8,483 bases of DNA from positions 1 through 8,483 of the forward strand of contig JAGDMV010000077.1 in assembly GCA_017860675.1 (NCBI GenBank). Direction: 5' to 3'. The position numbers and the translations under genes were made by a program. A model generated the notes under the pieces. The model was given only the letters and a program-made list of their open reading frames with translations. It did not search any database and had not been told where the DNA came from. Positions within the stretch are counted from its first letter, which is position 1, and each line of letters opens with the position of its first letter. The stretch comes from Chloroflexota bacterium. Its GTDB lineage: Bacteria; Chloroflexota; Limnocylindria; Limnocylindrales; CSP1-4. Below are positions 1 to 5,901 of the stretch, one piece after another.

Positions 1-396
1 GTCGCGGGAGAGGTGACTGGTCATCGGCGATTCCGGGCTGCCGATGGCCGGGCTGGGCGAGGGAGTGACGCTCGGGGAGGGCGTCGGCGACGGCGAGGGC
101 GACGCGCTCGGCTCGGAAGTCGGAGCCGGGGTCTCGGCGGGCAGGATCGCACCCGGGCCGGGCGCCGATGACGGAGATGCGCCGGCGTAGGGGGCTGGGG
201 TCGGGTCCGGGGCCGGAGTCGTGTCCGGGGCCGGCGTCGACCCGGCGGTCGCCACCGGCGAGGGGTCGGGCGTGGGTTCGGCGGCGAGCACAGGCTCCGC
301 GGCGAGGGCCATCGGCTCCGCCATGGGGGCGGCCAGCGTCGCCGCCACCAGCAGCGCGAGAGCAGCGACGAGTCGTCCGCGGCCCGGGAGTGTCAC
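1..396 (-). CDS. Secreted Pro/Ser/Thr-rich protein, N-terminal part (partial at left edge)
   Basis: The minus strand is open without a stop from a GTG at 396-394 to the window edge (132 codons). Seen: a short basic N-terminus (VTLPGRGR), then a hydrophobic Ala/Leu run at about residues 9-24, then small residues ending near ALAAEP. This is a typical Sec signal peptide with possible cleavage around residues 32-38. From about residue 40 the chain is low-complexity, with TPAPDTTPAPDPTPAP-type and SPSPSPTPSPS-type repeats, as in linkers or wall-spanning stalks of exported proteins. The mature functional domain lies outside the window, so no function can be named. An AAGGTAGG-like Shine-Dalgarno sits a few bases before the GTG. 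It is divergent from the Mut7-C gene. Base composition matches the neighbours. The signal peptide and in-frame repeat make a real gene likely; the exact start is less sure. Confidence 0.7.
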   Translation of the reverse strand, partial: MTLPGRGRLVAALALLVAATLAAPMAEPMALAAEPVLAAEPTPDPSPVATAGSTPAPDTTPAPDPTPAPYAGASPSSAPGPGAILPAETPAPTSEPSASPSPSPTPSPSVTPSPSPAIGSPESPMTSHLSRD

Positions 397-457
397 GTCC
401 CTACCTTGCCCGCAGACACACCTCCCGTCAACCGGTCGGATCGTTTCGGCCTCTTGG

Positions 458-474
458 TCCTTGTGACCCAAGGA
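458..474. promoter_or_regulatory. Operator-like inverted repeat between divergent genes
   Basis: TCCTTG and CAAGGA form perfect 6-bp arms around a 5-base centre (TGACC). A slightly offset imperfect repeat, TTGGTC/GACCCAA, overlaps it. The site lies about 60 bp upstream of the minus-strand GTG, in the only divergent spacer of the window, a plausible place for a repressor or activator site. No regulator gene is adjacent. A chance inverted repeat of this size cannot be excluded. Confidence 0.25.
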
Positions 475-568
475 TGCCCGCCCGGCGAGCACCCGGCCAC
501 GGGACATCCACCGTCGAGCCATCGGTCCGGCTGCCTGGGTGACCGAGCCGATGCGGCCTGCGACCGCC

Positions 569-597
569 TTGTGAAGCCCGACCGGCGGGAGTACGGT
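569..597 (+). promoter_or_regulatory. Candidate promoter for the Mut7-C gene
   Basis: TTGTGA at 569-574 and TACGGT at 592-597 are separated by 17 bp. TTGTGA matches TTGACA at 4 of 6 positions, and TACGGT fits the TAnnnT form common in high-GC bacteria. The implied transcript start near 604 would leave 12-18 bases before ATG 616 or 622, and about 57 bases before the strong ribosome site at 646-654. This is a consensus match only. Confidence 0.3.
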
Positions 598-615
598 CCG
601 CAGATCGGGGCCCGC

Positions 616-1473
616 ATGCGCATGGGCCGGCAGGATGCCATAGAGAGGAGGAGGACCACGATCGAGCTGCGCCTCCACGGCGACCTGGACGACTTCCTGC
701 CGGTCGCGCTCCGGGGCACGTCGCTGCGGCGCCCGATCGCCGGCCACCCGGCGGTCAAGGACGTCATCGAGGCAGCCGGCGTGCCCCACCCGGAAGTCGC
801 CATGGTGGAGGTCAACGAGGTGGCGGTCGGGCTTGACCGGCAGCTCGATCCCGGCGACCGGGTCGATGCCTATCCGGCGGGCTGGCGCGGACCGGGGCTT
901 GCGGACGAGACGACGACCCCGGCCGGACCGGTCGACCCGCCCCGCTTCGTCCTCGACGGCCACCTCGGCCGGCTCGCGGCCTACCTGCGCATGTGCGGCT
1001 TCGACACCCTCTACCGCCATGACGCGCCCGACGACGAGCTGGCTCGGGTGGCCGCGTTCGATGAGCGCGTCCTCCTGACCCGGGATGTCGGCCTGCTCAA
1101 GCGGTCGATCGTCCGCCGGGGCGCCTTCGTGCGGGCCGAGCGCCCGGCGGACCAGCTGGCCGAAGTCATCCGCCGCTTCGATCTCGCTGCAGCGGTGCGG
1201 CCGTTCGAGCGCTGCCTGCGCTGCAACGGGATCCTGGTGGCGGTATCCCGCGAGAGCGTGGAGGCCGCGGTCCCACCGCGTGTCTTCCGCGAGCAGGTCG
1301 CCTTCAGCCGCTGCCCGGACTGCGGCGGCATCTACTGGCGCGGGTCGCACCACGCGCGGATGTCGCGCCTGCTGGCGCGCACGCTCCACGAGGCCGGCAT
1401 CGCGGGCGCCGGGCCGCAGGGCGACGAGCGCACCGGTCGGCCTGGGTCGGTGCCGACGTCGACCTCGCCCTGA
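616..1473 (+). CDS. Ubiquitin-like + Mut7-C RNase-like protein with zinc ribbon
   Basis: Residues are numbered from the ATG at 616 (285 aa). A beta-grasp, ubiquitin-like (Ub-Mut7-C) domain covers about residues 15-87, with the family-typical VKDVIEAAGVPHPEVAMVEV stretch and a GDRVDAYP end. The Mut7-C domain follows at about 110-250. It is a PIN-fold RNase-like domain with acidic residues in FVLDGHLGRL (D114), DDEL (D139/D140) and LLTRD (D157), and the usual AYLRMCGFDT motif. A C-terminal zinc ribbon has CLRC (C200, C203) and CPDC (C233, C236). The family is predicted to act on RNA in the cytoplasm; the substrate is unknown. The start is uncertain. Homology begins around residue 15, just where a perfect AGGAGGAGG (646-654) precedes ACG/ATC codons at 658-663, so ATG 616 or 622 may not be the true start. 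The next gene follows after 66 bp. Confidence 0.88.
   Translation: MRMGRQDAIERRRTTIELRLHGDLDDFLPVALRGTSLRRPIAGHPAVKDVIEAAGVPHPEVAMVEVNEVAVGLDRQLDPGDRVDAYPAGWRGPGLADETTTPAGPVDPPRFVLDGHLGRLAAYLRMCGFDTLYRHDAPDDELARVAAFDERVLLTRDVGLLKRSIVRRGAFVRAERPADQLAEVIRRFDLAAAVRPFERCLRCNGILVAVSRESVEAAVPPRVFREQVAFSRCPDCGGIYWRGSHHARMSRLLARTLHEAGIAGAGPQGDERTGRPGSVPTSTSP
646..654 (+). promoter_or_regulatory. Strong Shine-Dalgarno inside the annotated 5' end of the Mut7-C gene
   Basis: AGGAGGAGG is the best ribosome-site match in the window. It lies six bases before an ATC codon (661) and three before an ACG (658), both in the Mut7-C frame and exactly where the ubiquitin-like domain begins. No ATG, GTG or TTG follows at a usable distance. 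A three-codon ORF, ATG-CCA-TAG (635-643), ends just before it in another frame. The site either drives initiation at a non-canonical codon or is a fortuitous run of Arg codons. Confidence 0.45.
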
Positions 1474-1539
1474 CCAACGGCTCTGGCGCGCGCCGCCGCG
1501 GGAGGTCACCATCTCACCATCGCCGAAGGAGGGACCGAT

Positions 1540-1806
1540 ATGTCGGCTGCGAACGAACCATCCGAGGCCATCGGGACCGTGACCCACTGGTTCGGTCACC
1601 TGTCCGTGGCCGCGGTCAACCTGACCGGGCCGCTCGCCGTTGGCGACCGGGTGCACGTCCTGGGCCACGTCACCGACCTGGTGCAGACGATCCACACCAT
1701 GGAGATCGATCACCGCCGGGTGGAGCGGGCCGTGCCCGGGGACGACGTCGCCGTCGGGTTCGACGACCACGTCCGGGAGCACGACCGGCTCTACCGCGAA
1801 GGCTGA
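1540..1806 (+). CDS. Translation elongation factor-like protein (EF-Tu domain-2-like barrel)
   Basis: This is an 88-aa free-standing beta-barrel of the kind annotated as translation elongation factor-like protein, resembling domain 2 of EF-Tu/IF2-type GTPases without any GTPase domain. Diagnostic motifs in order are IGTVTHWFGHLSVAAVNLTG (11-30), VGDRVHVLGH (34-43), TDLVQT (45-50), MEIDH (54-58) and PGDDVAVGFDDHVRE (66-80). The length is normal for the family. ATG 1540 is preceded by AAGGAGGG (1526-1533) at ideal spacing. The molecular role is unproven; binding of RNA or another translation component is only suggested by the fold. It lies 66 bp after the Mut7-C gene on the same strand and may share its transcript. 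A stable hairpin follows 63 bp after the stop. Confidence 0.85.
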   Translation: MSAANEPSEAIGTVTHWFGHLSVAAVNLTGPLAVGDRVHVLGHVTDLVQTIHTMEIDHRRVERAVPGDDVAVGFDDHVREHDRLYREG

Positions 1807-2051
1807 ACCGGCCCAGGCTGGCCGCGCTGGACGCATGCGGCGCGAACGTCGACGGGTTGTCGGGCCGGGCCGGCGCGACGCGGGCTTCGGCCCTCGCGCC
1901 GGGTGGCACGCCGCAGGTGGAGGCGGGCCCCGATGCCGTCAGGTCGCGGGTCGCCGCCCGCGCAGGCCGGCCAAGGGTCGGCGGAGATGAGGGCGAGGCC
2001 ACCATCCCACCGGCCCGTCGGGCGAGTCCGTGGCCCCCAGGGGAGGACACG
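1807..2051 (+). other. Intergenic spacer before the ABC exporter operon
   Basis: This 245-bp stretch has no convincing gene. The ABC ATPase frame is open upstream to a TTG at 1857, but that extension is Arg/Ala/Gly/Pro-rich, has no domain match and no ribosome site. The region holds a strong UUCG-capped hairpin (1870-1902) and a smaller hairpin, CGCGGG (1945-1950) with CCCGCG (1957-1962) and a 6-base loop. Any operon promoter should lie here, but I see no clear -35/-10 pair. Confidence 0.5.
1870..1902 (+). terminator. UUCG-tetraloop hairpin, possible terminator or leader structure
   Basis: CCGGCGCGA (1870-1878) pairs fully with TCGCGCCGG (1894-1902). After a 3-base bulge (CGC) on the 5' side, GGGC (1882-1885) pairs with GCCC (1890-1893) around a TTCG loop. 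The C(UUCG)G cap is an exceptionally stable RNA tetraloop. There are 13 base pairs, nearly all G-C. No T-run follows, so a classical intrinsic terminator is not shown. It could end the upstream transcript in a U-poor way, stabilise a 3' end, or be part of the leader of the ABC operon. Confidence 0.4.
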
Positions 2052-2969
2052 ATGGCCGAACCGATCATCCGGGCTGACAAGCTGACCAAGTACTACGGCC
2101 GCGCCCGGGGCGTGATCGAGCTCGATCTCGAGGTGCAACCGGGCGAGGTGTTCGGCTTCCTCGGGCCGAACGGGGCCGGCAAGACCACGACGATCCGGAC
2201 GCTGCTCGACTTCATCCGCCCGACCGCCGGCCGGGCGACGATCTTCGGCCTGGACGCCCACCGCGACAGCCTGGCCATTCGCCGGCGGATCGGCTACCTG
2301 CCGGGCGAGCTCACCCTGTACGAGTCGCTCAGCGGCCGCGAGCTGCTGTCGTACTTCGCCCACCTGCGGGGCATGCTCCGCGACGGCCGCGGCGAGGTCC
2401 TGGCCGAGCGGCTCGACTGTGACCTGGGCCGGGAGATCAGGACGCTGTCGCACGGCAACCGTCAGAAGCTGGGCCTCATCCAGGCGCTCATGGCCGACCC
2501 CGAGCTGGCCATCCTCGACGAGCCGACACTCGGTCTCGACCCCCTCGTCCAGCTCGAGTTCTTCAAGATCGTGGATGAGATCCGGGCGGCGGGGCGGACC
2601 GTCTTCGTCTCGTCCCACAACCTGCCCGAGGTCGAGCGGATCTGCGACCGGGTCGGGATCATCCGCGAGGGACGCCTGCTCGCGGTGGAGACCGTCGCCG
2701 GGCTGAAGGAGCGCGCCCTGCGCCGGCTCGAGCTCCGCTTTGCCGAGCCCGTTCCAGTCGACCTGCTGGCCGGCGTTCCCGGGGTCCGGGACCTGGTCGT
2801 CGACGGCGCGAATCTCACGTGCGTCGTCGTGGGCCCGGTTGACCCGGTGCTGCGGACCGCCCTGCGCCACGAAATCGAGGACGTCATCAGCCATGAGCCC
2901 GGCCTCGAAGAGGTCTTCATGGCCTTCTACGGCGGGCAGGCCGTAGGGGAGGCGCCCGATGCTGCGTAG
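2052..2969 (+). CDS. ABC-2 type exporter, ATP-binding subunit
   Basis: A 305-aa cytoplasmic ATPase that powers the permease encoded next to it. Motifs from ATG 2052 are: Walker A GPNGAGKT (38-45); GYLPGE (81-86), where other families have the Q-loop glutamine; signature LSHGNRQK (132-139); Walker B LAILDEPT with catalytic E157; D-loop GLDP (161-164); and switch H189 in SSHN. The LPGE and LSHGN variants are typical of a drug/antibiotic-export-like branch of COG1131, so they do not suggest inactivity. Residues after about 220 form the usual accessory C-terminal domain. GGGGAGGA immediately before the ATG supports this start over the open frame upstream. The stop lies 11 bp inside the permease gene, indicating translational coupling. 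The cargo is unknown; lipid, peptide or drug export are all compatible. Confidence 0.94.
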   Translation: MAEPIIRADKLTKYYGRARGVIELDLEVQPGEVFGFLGPNGAGKTTTIRTLLDFIRPTAGRATIFGLDAHRDSLAIRRRIGYLPGELTLYESLSGRELLSYFAHLRGMLRDGRGEVLAERLDCDLGREIRTLSHGNRQKLGLIQALMADPELAILDEPTLGLDPLVQLEFFKIVDEIRAAGRTVFVSSHNLPEVERICDRVGIIREGRLLAVETVAGLKERALRRLELRFAEPVPVDLLAGVPGVRDLVVDGANLTCVVVGPVDPVLRTALRHEIEDVISHEPGLEEVFMAFYGGQAVGEAPDAA

Positions 2970-3759
2970 CGTCTTCACCAAGGTCATCCACGATCAGTGG
3001 CGGATCCTCATCGCCTGGGCCGTGTTCGCCGGCCTGTGGCCGGCCCTCTACATCGCCCTCTACCCCTCGATCGGCGCCGTGGAGGAGATGCAGAGCCTGC
3101 TCGACTCGATGCCGCCTGCCATCCGCCAGCTGTTCGCATCGAGCGATCTCGACATCAGCACCCCCGAGGGCTACCTGAACATCGAGATGTTCTCGTTCGT
3201 GGCTCCGCTCCTGGTCATGGCCTACACCGTGATCGCCGGTGGCGGGGCGACCGCCGGCGAGGAGGACAAGGGCACCCTCGACCTGCTCCTGGCCAACCCG
3301 ATCCGGCGCCGGCGCGTCCTGGCCGAGAAGTCGCTCGCCTTCCTCCTGGGCACAGCCGTGATCGGCCTCGGGATGTGGCTCGGCCTGGCCGCCGGGGCGC
3401 TCGGGGCCGGGGTCGAGGTCAACCTCGGCCTGGTCGGCCAGGCGATCGTGAGCGCGCTCCTGCTCGGCCTTGCCTTCGGCTCGTTCGCGATGGCGATCGG
3501 CGCGCTGACCGGCCAGCGCTGGCTGGCCGCCGGGCTTGCCCTGGCCACCTCGGTCGCCGCCTTCTTCCTGAACGGACTCGGCTCGCTGGTGGACTGGCTC
3601 GATGCCTGGCGGCCGGTCTCGCCTTTCTACCATTACATCGCCAACGACCCGCTGGTGCATGGCCTCGACCCGGTCCACGCCGGCGTCCTCGTCGCCGGGA
3701 CACTGGCCTGGTTCGCGGTCGCGGTGGTCGCCTTCGAGCGACGCGACCTGCGCCGCTAG
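2959..3759 (+). CDS. ABC-2 type exporter, permease subunit
   Basis: A 266-aa inner-membrane permease, partner of the ATPase just upstream. About six membrane segments are visible at residues 17-36, 78-97, 126-148, 158-183, 189-208 and 241-259. After segment 2 comes the cytosolic coupling motif of ABC-2 permeases, EEDKGTLDLLLANPIRRRR (101-119), then VLAEK. An extracytoplasmic stretch (about 40-75) separates the first two segments. The length is normal for a half-transporter that dimerises. ATG 2959 overlaps the ATPase gene by 11 bp and has GGGGAGG (2945-2951) at proper spacing inside that gene. The radical SAM gene follows after 36 bp. The substrate cannot be read from the sequence. Confidence 0.92.
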   Translation: MLRSVFTKVIHDQWRILIAWAVFAGLWPALYIALYPSIGAVEEMQSLLDSMPPAIRQLFASSDLDISTPEGYLNIEMFSFVAPLLVMAYTVIAGGGATAGEEDKGTLDLLLANPIRRRRVLAEKSLAFLLGTAVIGLGMWLGLAAGALGAGVEVNLGLVGQAIVSALLLGLAFGSFAMAIGALTGQRWLAAGLALATSVAAFFLNGLGSLVDWLDAWRPVSPFYHYIANDPLVHGLDPVHAGVLVAGTLAWFAVAVVAFERRDLRR

Positions 3760-3795
3760 GCGCGAGCAGGGGCCCCGGGCGCGGTCGACGGATCG

Positions 3796-4746
3796 ATGAT
3801 GTCCCCGTTCGAGCCCGCCTATCTCCGGCTCCACTGGACCGGCGAGCTGGCCGAACGGGCACGCCTGGCCGACGCCCGTCTTGGCGCCTGCGACCTGTGC
3901 GCGCGCTACTGCCGGGTGGACCGCCACGCCACGGTCCGCGGCGCGGTCTGTCGTACCGGCGACCTGGCGATCGTCGCCAGCTACGGCCCCCATCAGGGGG
4001 AGGAACGTCCGCTCAGCGGCCGGCGCGGCTCGGGCACGATCTTCTTCGGCTGGTGCAACCTTCGCTGCGTCTTCTGCCAGAACTGGGAGATCAGCCAGCG
4101 ATCGGCCGGCCAGGAGGTCACGGCGCAGCAGCTCGCCGCGATCATGCTCGAGCTCCAGGCGACGGGTTGCCACAACATCAACCTGGTGTCGCCGAGCCAC
4201 GTGGTGGCCCAGGTCATCGCGGCGGTGACCGTCGCGGCCGCGGCTGGCCTGCGCCTGCCTCTCGTCTACAACACCGGCGGCTACGACAGCCCGGAGGCGC
4301 TCGCCCTGCTCGACGGGATCGTCGACATCTACATGCCCGACATGAAGTACGGAGATGACGAGGTGGCCAGGCGCTTCTCGCATTGCCGGGACTACGTGAC
4401 GGTCAACCGTGCCGCGGTGCGGGAGATGCACCGCCAGGTGGGCGACCTCGACTGCGACGAGGCCGGGATCGCCCGGCATGGCCTGCTGGTCCGCCACCTG
4501 GTCCTGCCCGGCGGGCTGGCCGGGACCGCGTCCCTGGTCGACTTCCTTGCCCGCGAGATCTCGACCAACACGTACCTCAACATGATGGCCCAGTACCACC
4601 CGGCCTACCGGGCGGGGGAGCATCCCGAGCTCGTCCGCCGGCCGACCGGCGACGAGTACAGCGAGGCGCTGGCGCTGGCGGCGCGGGCCGGGCTGACCCG
4701 GCTCGACGGCCGCCCCGGCCGGATGGTTTCGGTTCCGTGGAGGTGA
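3796..4746 (+). CDS. Radical SAM protein, PflX-like (COG1313-type)
   Basis: A 316-aa cytoplasmic iron-sulfur protein. The radical SAM cluster motif is CNLRCVFC (C87, C91, C94) after GSGTIFFGW, which binds the [4Fe-4S] cluster that cleaves S-adenosylmethionine. An N-terminal cysteine set (C32, C35, C39, C52, in CDLCARYCRVDR and GAVCRTG) is typical of the PflX group related to pyruvate formate-lyase activase and may hold a second metal site. Later landmarks are GCHNINLVSPSH (124-135), YNTGGYDS (158-165), DIYMPDMKY (177-185) and HLVLPGG (234-240). No formate-lyase or other glycyl-radical enzyme is encoded nearby, so the substrate is unknown. ATG 3796 and 3799 are both possible starts, and neither has a strong ribosome site. 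The stop TGA overlaps a GTG in the frame of the next gene, indicating coupling. Confidence 0.9.
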   Translation: MMSPFEPAYLRLHWTGELAERARLADARLGACDLCARYCRVDRHATVRGAVCRTGDLAIVASYGPHQGEERPLSGRRGSGTIFFGWCNLRCVFCQNWEISQRSAGQEVTAQQLAAIMLELQATGCHNINLVSPSHVVAQVIAAVTVAAAAGLRLPLVYNTGGYDSPEALALLDGIVDIYMPDMKYGDDEVARRFSHCRDYVTVNRAAVREMHRQVGDLDCDEAGIARHGLLVRHLVLPGGLAGTASLVDFLAREISTNTYLNMMAQYHPAYRAGEHPELVRRPTGDEYSEALALAARAGLTRLDGRPGRMVSVPWR

Positions 4747-4754
4747 CGATCGTG

Positions 4755-5786
4755 ATGGACGGCTGGCGCGCTGCCCTGCGGGGCGACCCGCTCCCCTGGC
4801 TCCTGGACGAGGCGACGCCTGCCGTGCGCCACCTGGCCCTCCGCGGCCTGCTCGGACGTGCGCCGGAGGATCCCGACGTCGTGTCCGCGCGCGAAGCTGC
4901 CATGCGCGAGCCGCCGATCGCTGCCTTCCTCGCCGCCCAGGACCCGGCCGGCTGGTGGAGTCGCCCCGGCTCGGGCTACGGCCCCAAGTACGCCTCCACC
5001 GTCTGGTCGCTGGTCTTTCTCGACCAGATGGGAGCGTACGGCGAGGACCCCCGCATCCGGACCGGCTGCGAGTACCTCATCAGCCACACCCAGACCACGA
5101 ACGGAGGCTTCGGGGCGGTCGCCTCCGGCGCGGCCAGGCCGGCGCCATCCACCGTGGTTCACTGCCTCAACGGGAACCTGGTGCGGGCTCTCATCGGCTT
5201 CGGCTGGCTCGACGACGAGCGGGTCCGGCAGGCGATCGACTGGCAGGCGGCAGCCATCACCGGCGAGGGCGAGATCCGCTTCTACAGGTCCTCGCTGCCC
5301 GGCCCCGGTTTCCGCTGCGGGGCGAACGACGGCCAGCCCTGCGCCTGGGGTGCCGCCAAGGCCGTGCTCGCCCTCGCCCGCGTCCCGGCCGACCAGCGCG
5401 CGCCGCATGTCCAGCGGGCGCTCGACGCCGGCCGCGACTTCCTGCTCGGCCGCGACCCTGCTGTCGCCGACTACCCGATGGGATGGGGCAACACCAGACC
5501 AAACAGCTCCTGGTTCAGGCTCGGCTTCCCGTCCGGCTATGTCACCGACGTTCTCCAGGTCCTCGAGGCCCTCGCCGAGGCCGGTGCCGCGGGCGACGAG
5601 CGCCTGCGCCACGCCGTCGAGTGGCTGCTCACCCAGCAGGACGAGCAGGGCCGCTGGGCCAACCGCTACGCCTACGAGGGCAAGATGGCGGCCGACATCG
5701 ACGTCCCCGGCCGGCCCAGCAAGTGGGTGACGCTGCGAGCCTGCCGATTCCTGCGGGCGGTGGCAGAGGCCGGCGGGCCGCTGTAG
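4755..5786 (+). CDS. Prenyltransferase/squalene-cyclase-like alpha-toroid protein
   Basis: A 343-aa protein predicted to fold as an alpha/alpha toroid like terpene cyclases and prenyltransferases. Three QW-like repeats are visible: AAFLAAQDPAGWW (56-68), CEYLISHTQTTNGGF (105-119) and EWLLTQQDEQGRW (289-301). Conserved-looking blocks are STVVHCLNGNLVRALIGFGW (132-151), FRCGANDGQPCAWGAAKA (186-203) and SKWVTLRACRFLRA (322-335). I see no DxDD/DCTAE cyclase motif and no signal peptide or membrane segment, so catalysis by the usual cyclase route is doubtful. H136, C137, C188 and C196 could bind a metal as in protein prenyltransferases or LanC-type toroids; this is inference. Start: GGAGGTGA at 4739-4746 favours GTG 4752 or ATG 4755; GTG 4743 overlaps the upstream TGA. 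It is coupled to the radical SAM gene. Confidence 0.8.
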   Translation: MDGWRAALRGDPLPWLLDEATPAVRHLALRGLLGRAPEDPDVVSAREAAMREPPIAAFLAAQDPAGWWSRPGSGYGPKYASTVWSLVFLDQMGAYGEDPRIRTGCEYLISHTQTTNGGFGAVASGAARPAPSTVVHCLNGNLVRALIGFGWLDDERVRQAIDWQAAAITGEGEIRFYRSSLPGPGFRCGANDGQPCAWGAAKAVLALARVPADQRAPHVQRALDAGRDFLLGRDPAVADYPMGWGNTRPNSSWFRLGFPSGYVTDVLQVLEALAEAGAAGDERLRHAVEWLLTQQDEQGRWANRYAYEGKMAADIDVPGRPSKWVTLRACRFLRAVAEAGGPL

Positions 5787-5799
5787 CAGCCGGGCCGGA

Positions 5800-5871
5800 C
5801 CTGCCTGGGTACGGTCAACCCCTGCCCGGGTGCGGTTGGCCCCTGCCCGGGTACGGTCGGCCCCTGCCCGG
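5800..5871. repeat. 21-bp tandem repeat, about 3.4 copies
   Basis: Units are at 5800-5820, 5821-5841, 5842-5862 and a partial copy at 5863-5871. The consensus is CCTGCCCGGGTACGGTCGGCC, with only a few substitutions between copies. It begins 14 bp after the stop of the toroid gene. The period equals two DNA helical turns, and also seven codons, but no supported gene reads through it. Confidence 0.85.
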
Positions 5872-5872
5872 A

Positions 5873-5895
5873 CCCGTCCCACCGTCCGCGACGGG
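5873..5895 (+). other. Small hairpin between the two repeat arrays
   Basis: CCCGTC (5873-5878) can pair with GACGGG (5890-5895). Alternatively CCGTC (5882-5886) pairs with GACGG (5890-5894) over a 3-base loop. The two folds exclude each other. There is no T-run, so terminator function for the preceding operon is only possible, not shown. Confidence 0.25.
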
Positions 5896-5901
5896 CGGCA
5901 A

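Larger units (their letters stand above)
397..615. other. Divergent intergenic region
   Basis: This region separates the divergent secreted-protein gene (minus) and Mut7-C gene (plus), so both promoters should lie here. I see an inverted repeat at 458-474 and a plus-strand promoter-like pair at 569-597, listed separately. For the minus gene, TTGACG (complement of 426-431) is a good -35 match. The hexamer 17 bp away (CAAGGT) is poor, and the implied transcript would be nearly leaderless. Open frames crossing this region in both directions lack ribosome sites and domain similarity. Confidence 0.5.

Noticed and set aside
406..615. N-terminal extension of the Mut7-C protein from TTG 406
   Set aside because: About 70 extra residues show no domain and would occupy the whole divergent promoter region.
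393..815. 140-codon minus-strand frame overlapping the divergent region and the Mut7-C start
   Set aside because: It has no domain and no ribosome site, and it conflicts with the Mut7-C coding frame.
1857..2051. N-terminal extension of the ABC ATPase from TTG 1857
   Set aside because: The extension is low-complexity and lacks a ribosome site, whereas ATG 2052 has GGGGAGGA just upstream and a normal family N-terminus.
1791..2987. 398-codon minus-strand open frame
   Set aside because: It is antisense to the ABC ATPase, whose motifs are unambiguous on the plus strand.
2917..4623. 568-codon open frame on the minus strand
   Set aside because: It lies antisense to the permease and radical SAM genes. 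Its composition is Arg/Gly/Asp/Val/His-rich with no domain motif, as expected for a mirrored frame of GC3-biased genes.
5800..5880. LPGYGQP-type heptad peptide repeat in a plus-strand frame after the toroid gene
   Set aside because: It is in a different frame from the toroid gene and beyond its stop. The period-21 DNA repeat is open by chance in several frames.
4605..5882. 425-codon minus-strand open frame with RAGxDRT-like heptads at its start
   Set aside because: It is antisense to the toroid gene; the heptads are the 21-bp DNA repeat read backwards. There is no ribosome site and no domain.
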